Positions 1-6,300 of a stretch of DNA of 8,748 bases are shown here, piece by piece. This DNA is from DATFWC01 sp045801465. GTDB lineage: Bacteria; Pseudomonadota; Alphaproteobacteria; Rhizobiales; Xanthobacteraceae. The notes under the pieces are model-generated. The model searched no databases. It was not told the DNA's origin and was given only the letters and a program-made list of their open reading frames with translations. How positions within the stretch are numbered: position 1 is the first letter of the stretch; each line of letters starts with the position of its first letter. The translations under genes and the position numbers were made by a program. The stretch spans positions 1-8,748 of the forward strand of contig JBJMSU010000020.1 of NCBI GenBank assembly GCA_045801465.1. The letters run 5' to 3'.

Positions 1-51
1 GTTGGAGGGCAGCGCGAAAAAGCCGAGAACCTTGGCAAGGACGAAGAACAT
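1..51 (-). CDS. N-terminal start of a probable YdcF/DUF218-like membrane protein (cut by window edge)
   Basis: Only the first 17 codons are in the window, beginning at the ATG on the minus strand at position 51 and reading MFFVLAKVLGFFALPSN. This is a hydrophobic N-terminus with a central Lys and a Leu-Pro-Ser-Asn ending. From memory it strongly resembles the first transmembrane segment of the YdcF/ElyC (DUF218) family, inner-membrane proteins linked to envelope metabolism. The gene starts 45 bp after the stop of the RraA-like gene on the same strand, so it may be co-transcribed with it. No strong Shine-Dalgarno is visible. An in-frame TTG lies directly before the ATG and could be an alternative start. 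The family call rests on 17 residues only. Confidence 0.5.
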   Translation of the reverse strand, partial: MFFVLAKVLGFFALPSN

Positions 52-96
52 CAACGCTACTCGATGGCGACGGTCTGCCCGATCGTCATGACGGCA

Positions 97-795
97 TCAA
101 CGCTTCTTCTCCACCTCGTAGCGCGCCTTGGTCTGGGCATCGGGCGGATAGAGGCCGGGCAGCGGCAATCCGCGCTGCACCTCGGCGAGCGCCCAATCCT
201 CGAACCGCTCCTGCTCGACCCCGAGCTTGGCCACTTCCTCGGCAAGCGCGACCGGGATCACCACCGCGCCGTCGCCGTCCGCCACGACGATGTCGCCCGG
301 GAAGATCGCCACGCCGCCGCATCCGATCGGCTCCTGCCAGCCGACGAAGATATGGCCGGCCACCGAAGACGGCGCCGCGGCGCCCGTGCACCACACCGGC
401 AAGCCGGTGGCGAGAACGCCGGCGGCGTCGCGCATGGTGCCGTCGGTGACCAGCGCGGTGACGCCGCGCTTCTTCATCCGCGCCACCAGGATGTCGCCGA
501 AGATGGCGGCTTCGGTCACGCCGCGCGCATCGGCGACGGTCACGACTCCTGCCGGCATATCCTCGATGGCGGCGCGCGTGGAGCGCGGCGAGGCCCAGGC
601 TTCGGGCACCGCCAGATCCTCGCGCGCCGGGATGAAGCGCATGGTGAAGGCCGGCCCGACAATGCGCCGGGTGTCGCCGGCGAGAGGCTTCGGCCCGCGC
701 ATATAGCCGTTGCGGATGCCCTTCTTGAGCAGGACGGTGGTGATCGTGGCGGTCGAGACTTCGGCAAGTGCGGCGAAGGTGTCGGAGGATGTCAT
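97..795 (-). CDS. RraA-like / HMG-aldolase-type family protein
   Basis: A 232-residue protein. Family hallmarks are visible: a Gly-Asp pair at residues 100-101; the VTDGTMRD stretch with Arg122-Asp123, matching the catalytic Arg-Asp pair of 4-hydroxy-4-methyl-2-oxoglutarate aldolases; and GDIVVADGDGAVVIP at 167-181, the typical C-terminal signature. Members are soluble cytoplasmic trimers or hexamers. They either cleave 2-oxo acids (HMG/oxaloacetate lyase, metal-dependent) or, in enterobacteria, inhibit RNase E. At 232 aa it is longer than E. coli RraA (about 160 aa) and retains the Arg-Asp pair, so I favour a lyase-like or sugar-acid role over RNase regulation. The start at 795 is chosen because MTSSDTFAALAEV begins the conserved N-terminus and an AGGA lies 7 nt upstream. 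The open frame extends further upstream, but that part only translates the palindromic repeat and is not coding. The gene lies 143 bp downstream of an aldo/keto reductase on the same strand. Confidence 0.85.
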   Translation of the reverse strand: MTSSDTFAALAEVSTATITTVLLKKGIRNGYMRGPKPLAGDTRRIVGPAFTMRFIPAREDLAVPEAWASPRSTRAAIEDMPAGVVTVADARGVTEAAIFGDILVARMKKRGVTALVTDGTMRDAAGVLATGLPVWCTGAAAPSSVAGHIFVGWQEPIGCGGVAIFPGDIVVADGDGAVVIPVALAEEVAKLGVEQERFEDWALAEVQRGLPLPGLYPPDAQTKARYEVEKKR

Positions 796-838
796 GGGAG
801 AATCCTGTTGGGACAACCGATCCGGAACCAGACGATGG

Positions 839-930
839 GTCGTCCCCGCGAAGGCGGGGACCCCATGATCACCGACTGGAACAGTATCGTACTGTCGGTG
901 GTCATAGGTTCCCGCTTGCGCGGGAACGAC
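839..930. repeat. Dispersed palindromic (REP-like) repeat
   Basis: A roughly 92-bp imperfect palindrome fills most of the gap between the reductase and the RraA-like gene. The outer arms are GTCGTCCCCGCG (from 839) and CGCGGGAACGAC (ending at 930). Each arm also contains its own small hairpin (CCCCGC-GAAG-GCGGGG on the left, TTCCCGC-TTG-CGCGGGAA on the right). Inner arms ATGATCACCGAC (865-876) and GTCGGTGGTCAT (894-905) also pair. At the centre is CAGTA-TCG-TACTG (882-894). A 6-base asymmetry (TGGAAC, 877-882 region) breaks perfect symmetry. Translated on the minus strand it gives VPAQAGT and VPAFAGTT peptides, which I know as spurious C- or N-terminal extensions caused by this repeat class in Bradyrhizobium-like genomes. 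The element class is recalled, not searched. Confidence 0.8.
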
Positions 931-938
931 GGGAGGCG

Positions 939-1766
939 TCAATCCCATTGCGGCGCGCCGGAGAAGGAGTAATTGACGACGCGTCCGCGCGGATGCGCGA
1001 GCTTGCCGATGCGGGCCATTTCGTCGTCGCTCAGCATGAAGTCGAAGATCGCCGCGTTGCTCGAAAGCCGCTCGATCTTGGCCGTGCGCGGGATGACGAC
1101 GATGTCCTGCTGCACCAGCCAGCGCAGGCACACCTGCACGGCCGACTTGCCGTGCGCCTTCCCGATTTCGATCAGTGTCGGGTCGCGCGCCGCCTGGCCG
1201 CGGGCGATCGGGCTGTAGGCGACCACCGCCAAACCGTGCTTACGGCAGGCGGAAACCACCTTGGTCTGATCGAGAAATGGATGCACCTCGATCTGGTTGC
1301 AGACGAGCGGCTCGGGCGACAGCCGCACCGCCTCCTCGACGAGCGCAACGGTGAAATTCGAGATGCCGATATGGCGCGCCAGGCCCTCGCGCTTCACCTT
1401 GGCAAGCGCCGGCAAGGTCTCGGCGAGCGGCACGTTGGGGTTCGGCCAGTGCAGCAGCAGGAGGTCCACCTCGGAGAGACGCAGGCGCGTGAGGCGCTCC
1501 TTGGCCGAGCGCTCGAGATCGTGCGGGGCGAAATGGCTCGGCCAGATCTTCGTCGTCACGAAGACCTCGTCGCGCCTGACGCCGGACGCCCGCAGGCCAT
1601 CGCCCACCTCGCGCTCGTTGTCGTAGATCTGTGCCGTGTCGAGATGGCGATAGCCGAGGCGCAGCGCCTGCTCGACGATCCGGGTGCAGGTTCGTCCGCT
1701 GAGCTCCCAGGTCCCGAGCCCGAGCAGGGGAATGCGGGCGCCGTGCGCCTCGACGGCGTGCGTCAC
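939..1766 (-). CDS. Aldo/keto reductase, 2,5-diketo-D-gluconate reductase (DkgB) type, copy 1
   Basis: A 275-residue NAD(P)H-dependent carbonyl reductase with the AKR (beta/alpha)8 barrel signatures: GYRHLDTAQIYDNE (residues 38-51), VFVTTKIW (68-75) and LLLLHWPNP (102-110). The catalytic tetrad reads Asp43, Tyr48, Lys73, His106. The C-terminal cofactor-binding motif is IPRTAKIERLSSN, and the protein ends APQWD, close to the APEWD end of E. coli DkgB. Length is typical. The start is a GTG at 1766 preceded by AGGGGA with 5-nt spacing, which overlaps the stop of the upstream reductase. An upstream ATG in the same open frame would run through the neighbouring gene out of phase and is rejected. 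It is co-transcribed with copy 2 (10-bp gap). The physiological substrate cannot be read from sequence; the family reduces aldehydes, methylglyoxal and keto-sugars. Confidence 0.93.
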   Translation of the reverse strand: MTHAVEAHGARIPLLGLGTWELSGRTCTRIVEQALRLGYRHLDTAQIYDNEREVGDGLRASGVRRDEVFVTTKIWPSHFAPHDLERSAKERLTRLRLSEVDLLLLHWPNPNVPLAETLPALAKVKREGLARHIGISNFTVALVEEAVRLSPEPLVCNQIEVHPFLDQTKVVSACRKHGLAVVAYSPIARGQAARDPTLIEIGKAHGKSAVQVCLRWLVQQDIVVIPRTAKIERLSSNAAIFDFMLSDDEMARIGKLAHPRGRVVNYSFSGAPQWD

Positions 1767-1771
1767 CAAAG

Positions 1772-1777
1772 TCCCCT
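1772..1777 (-). promoter_or_regulatory. Ribosome binding site fixing the GTG start of reductase copy 1
   Basis: The minus strand reads AGGGGA followed by 5 nt and then GTG at 1766. The first A is also the last base of the upstream gene's TGA stop, so termination and re-initiation are nearly coupled. This decides for the GTG start over longer frames. Confidence 0.6.
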
Positions 1778-2598
1778 CACCCGTCCCATTGCGGGGCATG
1801 GGGCGGACTGACGATGCGCTTGTTGGCGCTCGCCAGCCGCGCCAGATCGGCCATTTCCGCGTCCGACAGCTTGAAGTCGAAGACCGCCAGGTTATCGGCG
1901 AGATGCTGCGGATTGGCGCTGCGCGGAATCGGGATGATGCCCTGCTGCACCAGATAGCGCAGCGACACCTGGGCGGGGCTCTTGCCGTGCGCGGCGCCGA
2001 TGCGCGCCAGCACCGCATCGCCCGGTACCGAGCCGCGCCCGATCGGGCAATATGCGGTGATCGCCAGCCCGTGCCGACCGCTTGCCGCGATCACCTTGGA
2101 GCGGTCGATGAATGGGTGCACCTCGATCTGGTTGGTGACGAGCGGCTCGGTGGCGAGCTGCACGGCCTCCTCGATCAGCGCCACGGTGAAGTTTGCCACG
2201 CCGACATGGCGCGTCTTTCCCTCCCGCTTGGTCTTGCACAGGACGTCGATCGTTTCCTTGAGCGGCACGTCCTTGTTGGGCCAGTGGATCAGCAGGAGAT
2301 CGACGGCGGACAGGCCGAGCCGTCCGAGGCTTTCGTCGACCGAGCGCTCCAAGTCGCCGGCCTTGAGGCGATCGTGCCAGACCTTGGTGGTGACGAAGAC
2401 TTGATCGCGCGGCACGCCGGAGGCGCGCAGCCCCTCCCCCACCTCGCGTTCGTTGCCATACATCTGGGCGGTGTCGATATGACGATAGCCCATGCGCAAA
2501 GCGGCATCGACGGCCTTGACGCAGGTGTCCTCTTTCAAGGTCATGACGCCAAGGCCGATGGCGGGAATCTGGGCGCCGTTCGCCGTAATGGTCTGCAT
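1777..2598 (-). CDS. Aldo/keto reductase, 2,5-diketo-D-gluconate reductase (DkgB) type, copy 2
   Basis: A 273-residue AKR and first gene of its transcription unit. The motifs are GYRHIDTAQMYGNE (37-50), VFVTTKVW (67-74) and LLLIHWPNKD (102-111). The catalytic tetrad is Asp42, Tyr47, Lys72, His105, with cofactor motif IPRSANPQHLADN and C-terminus APQWDG. The start at 2598 is supported by GGAGG (plus-strand CCTCC, 2603-2607) 4 nt upstream; the open frame reaches back to 2688, but that part lacks AKR character. By eye it is roughly 60 % identical to its downstream neighbour along the whole length, so the pair looks like an old tandem duplication with both active sites intact. Differences cluster after the catalytic Lys and in the C-terminal loop, the regions that set substrate choice in AKRs. 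It is transcribed divergently from the alpha/beta-hydrolase gene. Confidence 0.93.
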   Translation of the reverse strand: MQTITANGAQIPAIGLGVMTLKEDTCVKAVDAALRMGYRHIDTAQMYGNEREVGEGLRASGVPRDQVFVTTKVWHDRLKAGDLERSVDESLGRLGLSAVDLLLIHWPNKDVPLKETIDVLCKTKREGKTRHVGVANFTVALIEEAVQLATEPLVTNQIEVHPFIDRSKVIAASGRHGLAITAYCPIGRGSVPGDAVLARIGAAHGKSPAQVSLRYLVQQGIIPIPRSANPQHLADNLAVFDFKLSDAEMADLARLASANKRIVSPPHAPQWDG

Positions 2599-2733
2599 CG
2601 AGCCTCCGTCTTTGGTCCTTGTGAGCGGTGGGGAATGGCGGGTGAACGAGAACGACCATGCGGCAGACCCATTGCAGGAAGCCGCCATGGAACCTGCATG
2701 GTAGCCCGTCCATGATCTCAGTAGAAGGCGGGC
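2599..2733. promoter_or_regulatory. Divergent promoter region with inverted repeats
   Basis: This 135-bp gap separates the starts of reductase copy 2 (minus) and the alpha/beta-hydrolase (plus), so it must hold promoters for both. Two operator-like dyads are visible: TGCAGG at 2673-2678 with CCTGCA at 2693-2698 (20 bp repeat-to-repeat), and CCATGCGGC at 2656-2664 with the near-complement GCCGCCATGG at 2681-2690. I see no convincing -35/-10 pair, and no regulator gene is adjacent. Operator function is inference from symmetry and position. Confidence 0.45.
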
Positions 2734-3549
2734 ATGCCGATCACGCGAGCCGGACCGTTCGATATCGATTATGAGGACGTCGGCTTAGGCCCGGCGGTGG
2801 TGCTGCTGCACTCCTCCGCCAGCGGCAACCGGCAATGGCGCCGCCTGACCGACGAATTGAAGGACCGCTATCGGCTGATCGCCGTGAATTTGTTCGGCTA
2901 TGGGGCGACCACGCCGTGGGCCGCCAAGGAGGAGCTGGCGCTCGGCGACGCGGCCGATCTGGTGGCAGCGGTTGCCGATCGGGTCGGCGAACCGATCGCG
3001 CTCGTGGGTCACTCGCTGGGCGCAGCGGTCGCGTTCGAGGCCGCGCTCAGGCTCGGCAACCGCGTCCGTATCCTCGTCGCCTTCGAGCCGATCCTGTTCT
3101 CTCTGCTCAAGGTCCACGGGCCGGCCGCCGCCTACGCTGAAATCGCCCACGTCGCGGCCGGCTATTGCGCGCGCGCCGCGGCGGCCGACTGGCCCACCGT
3201 CGGCCGGCTCTTCGTCGACTATTGGTCCGGCCCCGGAACCTGGGCCGGCCTTGGCGACGACCTGCGCAGCAGTCTGACAAAACTCCTGCCGAACGTCGTG
3301 CACGAGTGGGAGGCGGTCATGAAGCCGTGGCGCACGCTCGCCGAGTGGAGCGCCATCGCAGCGCCGACGCATCTCATCCGCGCCGCCGACTCGCGCGCGC
3401 CGACCTGGGCCATCGCGGCGCTGCTGGCGGAAGCCAATCCGTCCTGGCGCCTGCACGACATCGCCTGCGGCGGCCACATGGCGCCGCTCGCGCGGCCGGA
3501 TGTGGTCAACCCGCTGATCGCACAGCTTCTGGATGAGGCGCTGATGTAG
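2734..3549 (+). CDS. Alpha/beta-hydrolase fold protein
   Basis: A 271-residue predicted cytoplasmic serine hydrolase without a signal peptide. The fold's landmarks appear in order: the oxyanion-hole strand VVLLHSSASG (residues 22-31), NLFGYGATTPW (52-62), the nucleophile elbow LVGHSLGAA with Ser94, a helical cap region (about 110-190), the acid candidate Asp219 in LIRAADSRAP, and His248 in CGGHMAP. The triad Ser94-Asp219-His248 is therefore complete and the length is typical. The ATG at 2734 has a GAAGGCGG stretch just upstream. The family covers esterases, lactonases, C-C hydrolases and haloperoxidase-like enzymes, and the sequence does not tell these apart. Its divergent placement next to two carbonyl reductases and an aldolase-like gene suggests a shared catabolic role, which is inference only. 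Confidence 0.88.
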   Translation: MPITRAGPFDIDYEDVGLGPAVVLLHSSASGNRQWRRLTDELKDRYRLIAVNLFGYGATTPWAAKEELALGDAADLVAAVADRVGEPIALVGHSLGAAVAFEAALRLGNRVRILVAFEPILFSLLKVHGPAAAYAEIAHVAAGYCARAAAADWPTVGRLFVDYWSGPGTWAGLGDDLRSSLTKLLPNVVHEWEAVMKPWRTLAEWSAIAAPTHLIRAADSRAPTWAIAALLAEANPSWRLHDIACGGHMAPLARPDVVNPLIAQLLDEALM

Positions 3550-3594
3550 TTGGGGCAAAGCGGCGCCGCTAACATTAAGGAGTACCCGCGATTC

Positions 3595-3720
3595 CATGGT
3601 TCGAGACGCGTCGCTTCGCGACGCTCCTCACCATGAGGATGGCTTGGTTAGACCTCATCCTGAGGGCGCCCGAAGGGCGAGCGATCGCCACAGCGATCGC
3701 GAAGGGCGTCTCGAAGGATG
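3595..3720. repeat. Complex dispersed palindromic repeat with an inserted GCGATCGC pair
   Basis: An inverted-repeat element lies between the convergent hydrolase and LprI-like genes. Its left end reads CATGGTTCGAGACGC (3595-3609) and its right end GCGTCTCGAAGGATG (3706-3720), which are near-complements. Inside are a perfect hairpin GCGTCGC-TTC-GCGACGC (3608-3624), the arms CACCATGAGG (3630-3639) and CCTCATCCTGAGG (3653-3665), and two copies of the octamer GCGATCGC (3681-3688 and 3693-3700) separated by CACA. I recognise the outer frame (TTCGAGACGC ... CCTCATCCTGAGG ... GTCTCGAAGGATG) as a very common interspersed repeat of Bradyrhizobium and related Hyphomicrobiales. It is non-coding; short open frames across it are spurious. 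It may also act as a bidirectional terminator for the convergent genes. Confidence 0.8.
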
Positions 3721-3744
3721 AAGGTCGTTCACTCTGGCCCAGCC

Positions 3745-4242
3745 TTATCTGCGGTCCGCTCCTTTGGCACTTCGATAATTCAACAGGAACAGCGCGCGCC
3801 GCGCGGTCTCGCGATGATCGCAGGTCGCGATCATCGGGTGCGCCATGGTCCCTTTGAACTCCTCCCAGAATCGATTGCAACGCTTGTCCTTGGCCTTGAT
3901 CCAGGCCCGCTGCAGGTCGCGCAGCGCGGCGAACCGGCGGGCCTCGAGCGTTTCGCGCAAGTGCTGATAGGCCTCATTGAGGATGCGGTCCCATGCCTCC
4001 TGGCCGCGGCGATTACAGTCGCGGATGGTAATATCCCACTCGTTTCCGACCTCCTTGAAGCAGCGGTTCACGATCAGCGGGACGCACGCTTCCTGCGCCT
4101 TCACGTTGGCCTTGCCGCTGAGGCATTCGCGGATCGCGGCGGCGTCGGCAGGGTCCGGATCGGTCGGTGCGGCCACGGCGGCGTCTGCAGCGGCGATCAC
4201 GAAGCCGATCGCGGCGGCAACAGGCCATGCGGGCAGACGCAT
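3745..4242 (-). CDS. Secreted LprI-like (DUF1311) protein
   Basis: A 165-residue exported protein. Residues 1-25 (MRLPAWPVAAAIGFVIAAAD..) form a signal peptide with Ala-rich cleavage sites around 21-25. The mature part has six cysteines (40, 53, 61, 76, 122, 141), suggesting up to three disulfides in the periplasm. The core AWDRILNEAYQHLRETL (83-99) followed by LRDLQRAWIKAKDKRC (107-122) matches the DUF1311/LprI pattern W-LN-AY--L ... L--AQRAWI--RD--C. LprI of Mycobacterium is a lysozyme inhibitor, but most members have no known function. The start at 4242 shares one base with the stop of the cytochrome gene (TGATG), with GGGAGAAG just before it, indicating translational coupling. It is the last gene of the PQQ-dehydrogenase operon, so a role around that enzyme is possible but unproven. 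Confidence 0.8.
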   Translation of the reverse strand: MRLPAWPVAAAIGFVIAAADAAVAAPTDPDPADAAAIRECLSGKANVKAQEACVPLIVNRCFKEVGNEWDITIRDCNRRGQEAWDRILNEAYQHLRETLEARRFAALRDLQRAWIKAKDKRCNRFWEEFKGTMAHPMIATCDHRETARRALFLLNYRSAKGADRR

Positions 4243-4610
4243 CACTTCTCCCCGTTGAGCACATAGGCCCACAGGGCCTCGACGTCGTCCGGCTTGAGCA
4301 TGTCGCCCCAGGGCGGCATCTGGTTCTTGCCGCGCGTTACGGAAGTCACGAAGCGGTCGTGCTGGTCGGGCGGGAAGTTGCGCAGATTGAACGCGCTCTG
4401 CGGGTCGAGCATGCGCGGCCCATGGCAGGGCGAGCAGTTGCGTTCATAGATATCGGCGCCGGCCTGCACCTGCTCGGCCGTGACGCTTTCCGGCCGCGCG
4501 CTCTCGACCGCCGCCGCTACGCAGGCGAGCATGGTTGCCCATGCGGCCCATGCTGGCAGACGCCTTATCACGGCCGGCCGGTTCCCGCCCGGCCCGTTTT
4601 CGGCCGACAT
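4242..4610 (-). CDS. Small periplasmic c-type cytochrome, probable electron acceptor of the PQQ dehydrogenase
   Basis: A 122-residue protein. The N-terminus is hydrophobic after RRLPAWAAW (about residues 16-35), a signal peptide or membrane anchor that may be cleaved after VESA (35-38). One haem-c site is present: CSPCH at 59-63, with distal ligand candidate Met98 in KNQMPPWG. The terminal DDVEALWAYVLNG helix is typical of class I cytochromes c. It lies 16 bp downstream of the PQQ-dehydrogenase stop and overlaps the next gene by one base. The start at 4610 has GAAGG (4615-4619) 4 nt upstream. A longer open frame reaches into the dehydrogenase gene and is rejected. Soluble PQQ alcohol dehydrogenases pass electrons to a dedicated cytochrome c encoded beside them (XoxG, MxaG and ExaB types), and this gene fits that role. 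Confidence 0.9.
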   Translation of the reverse strand: MSAENGPGGNRPAVIRRLPAWAAWATMLACVAAAVESARPESVTAEQVQAGADIYERNCSPCHGPRMLDPQSAFNLRNFPPDQHDRFVTSVTRGKNQMPPWGDMLKPDDVEALWAYVLNGEK

Positions 4611-4626
4611 GCCGCCTTCGCCGCGA

Positions 4627-6300
4627 TCATTCCGGCATGAGGGCGAAGGTCCACACCGATCCTCCCTGCGGCACGTTCTTGAGCTGCTCGCGCGCCGCGT
4701 TCCACCACAGGCCGCCGATGCCGGATAACACGGTGACGTACTGGCGGCCGTTGTGGGTATAGGTGATCGGCATGGCATTGATGCCCGAGCCGGTCTGGAA
4801 CTGCCACAGCGTCTTGCCGGTGTCGGCGTCGATGGCGATGAACTCGCCGGTTTCCTTGCCGGTGAACAGGAGGCCGCTGCCGGTGGCGACGATGGCCGAC
4901 CAGTGCGGATGATCGAACAATGGCGTGCGCCAGCGCTGGTTGCCGGTCAGCGGCTCGATCGCGTCCACGTGCGCGATCGCCTCACCGGCGGCGACCGGCG
5001 CCGGCCGGTTCTCGATGAACTGATAGCGCTGGCCGACGATGCGCTCCTTGGTCGGCAGGTGCTTGTAGATGCCGCCCCGGTGCATCGTGTTGGCATAGAG
5101 GAGCCCGGTCTCCGGGTTGAAGGCGGCGTGCGGCCAGTTTTTGCCGCCGCGCGTGGACGGCCACATCTCGACCTGCTCGCCGGCGCGCAGCTTCTGGCCG
5201 ATCTCGGTTTCCACCGGACGGCCCGATTCCGGATTGATTTCGCTCGCCCAGTTCACCTTCTCGAACGGCTTGGCCGAGATCAGGCCGCCATTGGCGCGGT
5301 CGAGCACGTAAAGGAAGCCGTTGCGGTTGAGCTGCATCATCACCTTGCGCTTCACGCCGGCGACGTCCATGTCGGCGAGGATCAGCTCCCAGCAGGCGTC
5401 GAAGTCGTAGGGATCGTTGGGCGTGAACTGATAGTGCCAGACGATCTCGCCGGTCTTCGGTCGCAGCGCCAGCACCGAGGAGGTGTAGAGGTTGTCGCCC
5501 GGCCGGCTCTGCGACGCCCACGGCGCCGGGTTGCCGGTGCCCCAATAGGTGAGCCCGAGGTCGGGGTCGTAGGAGCCGGTGATCCAGGTCGAGCCGCCGC
5601 CGATCTCCCACGCATTGTTATCCTGCGGCCAGGTCTCGTTGCCCTTCTCGCCGCGCGCCGGGATCGTGTGGCGGCGCCACAGGTGCTGGCCGGTCTCGGC
5701 GTCCCACCCATCGATGAAGCCGCGGATGCCGAACTCGGCGCCGGAAATGCCGGTGATCAGCACGCCCTCGGCGACGAGCGGCGCGACCGTCATCGAATAG
5801 CCGTCCTTCCATTCGGCCGCCTTTTGTTTCCACACCTCCTTGCCGGTCTTGGCATCGAGCGCGACCACGTGGGCGTCGAGGGTGGTGCGATAGATCTTGC
5901 CGTTGAAGATGGCGGCGCCCTTGTTGGACACGCCGCAGCACACCACGCGCGTGGTTTCCGGCAGCCAGTCGACCGGCGTGCGCCAGATCTGCTTGCCGGT
6001 GCCGACGTCGATGGCGACGGTGGCGCGCGCGTTGGTGACGTACATCACGCCGTTGTAGACGATGGGCTGCGCCTGCTCGCCCCATTGGTTGTCGAGGCTC
6101 AGGTTCCAGACCGGCACCAGGCGTTTGACCGTCGTCTTGTCGATCTCTTTGAGCCGGCTGTAGCGCTGCTGGTGATAGCCCATGCCATAGGTGAGAACGT
6201 TGTCGGTGTTCTTGCCGTCGTTCTTGAGATCGTCGAGCGTCTGCGCCGACGCCGCATTGGCAATGAGCAACACGGCCGCAGCCGAAATGGCGAGCTTCAT
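4627..6300 (-). CDS. PQQ-dependent alcohol dehydrogenase, predicted lanthanide-type
   Basis: A 557-residue periplasmic quinoprotein that oxidises an alcohol (possibly methanol, ethanol or another primary alcohol) to the aldehyde. Residues 1-19 form a clear signal peptide (cleavage ANAASA-Q). Repeated propeller W-motifs are seen, such as IDVGTGKQIW, LDAKTGKEVW, WDAETGQHLW, LRPKTGEIVW and IDADTGKTLW. The vicinal disulfide pair Cys121-Cys122, unique to this family, is present. Metal/PQQ ligands by pattern are Glu189 (GAEFGIRG), Asn257 (GTGNPAPW), Asp299 as catalytic base and Asp301. The extra Asp two residues after the base (DFD) is the established marker of lanthanide-dependent XoxF/ExaF/PedH enzymes; calcium enzymes carry Ala, Ser or Thr there. 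It lacks the C-terminal haem domain of type II quinohaemoproteins, consistent with the separate cytochrome gene downstream. The start at 6300 has GGAGGA 4 nt upstream and begins the signal peptide. Whether it is closer to XoxF or to the ethanol-type branch is not decided here. Confidence 0.92.
   Translation of the reverse strand: MKLAISAAAVLLIANAASAQTLDDLKNDGKNTDNVLTYGMGYHQQRYSRLKEIDKTTVKRLVPVWNLSLDNQWGEQAQPIVYNGVMYVTNARATVAIDVGTGKQIWRTPVDWLPETTRVVCCGVSNKGAAIFNGKIYRTTLDAHVVALDAKTGKEVWKQKAAEWKDGYSMTVAPLVAEGVLITGISGAEFGIRGFIDGWDAETGQHLWRRHTIPARGEKGNETWPQDNNAWEIGGGSTWITGSYDPDLGLTYWGTGNPAPWASQSRPGDNLYTSSVLALRPKTGEIVWHYQFTPNDPYDFDACWELILADMDVAGVKRKVMMQLNRNGFLYVLDRANGGLISAKPFEKVNWASEINPESGRPVETEIGQKLRAGEQVEMWPSTRGGKNWPHAAFNPETGLLYANTMHRGGIYKHLPTKERIVGQRYQFIENRPAPVAAGEAIAHVDAIEPLTGNQRWRTPLFDHPHWSAIVATGSGLLFTGKETGEFIAIDADTGKTLWQFQTGSGINAMPITYTHNGRQYVTVLSGIGGLWWNAAREQLKNVPQGGSVWTFALMPE

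Noticed and set aside
64..972. Long plus-strand open frame of 302 codons opposite the RraA-like gene
   Set aside because: A shadow of a GC-rich gene on the other strand: Arg/Gly/His-rich, no motif, and the minus-strand frame carries the family signatures.
796..1131. Minus-strand open frame extending the RraA-like gene upstream through the repeat
   Set aside because: The extension translates the palindromic repeat (VPAQAGT/VPAFAGTT peptides) and the end of the reductase gene in another frame; the ATG at 795 begins the conserved family N-terminus.
1767..2018. N-terminal extension of reductase copy 1 to an ATG at 2018
   Set aside because: It would read through the C-terminal part of copy 2 out of frame; the GTG at 1766 with AGGGGA fits the family's N-terminus.
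3681..3700. GCGATCGC octamers as evidence of cyanobacterial (HIP1) origin
   Set aside because: They occur only as a pair inside a Hyphomicrobiales-type palindromic repeat, and all gene families and codon use point to alphaproteobacteria.
3595..3720. CRISPR-like array of short palindromes
   Set aside because: There are no regularly spaced direct repeats with unique spacers; the structure is a single nested inverted repeat.
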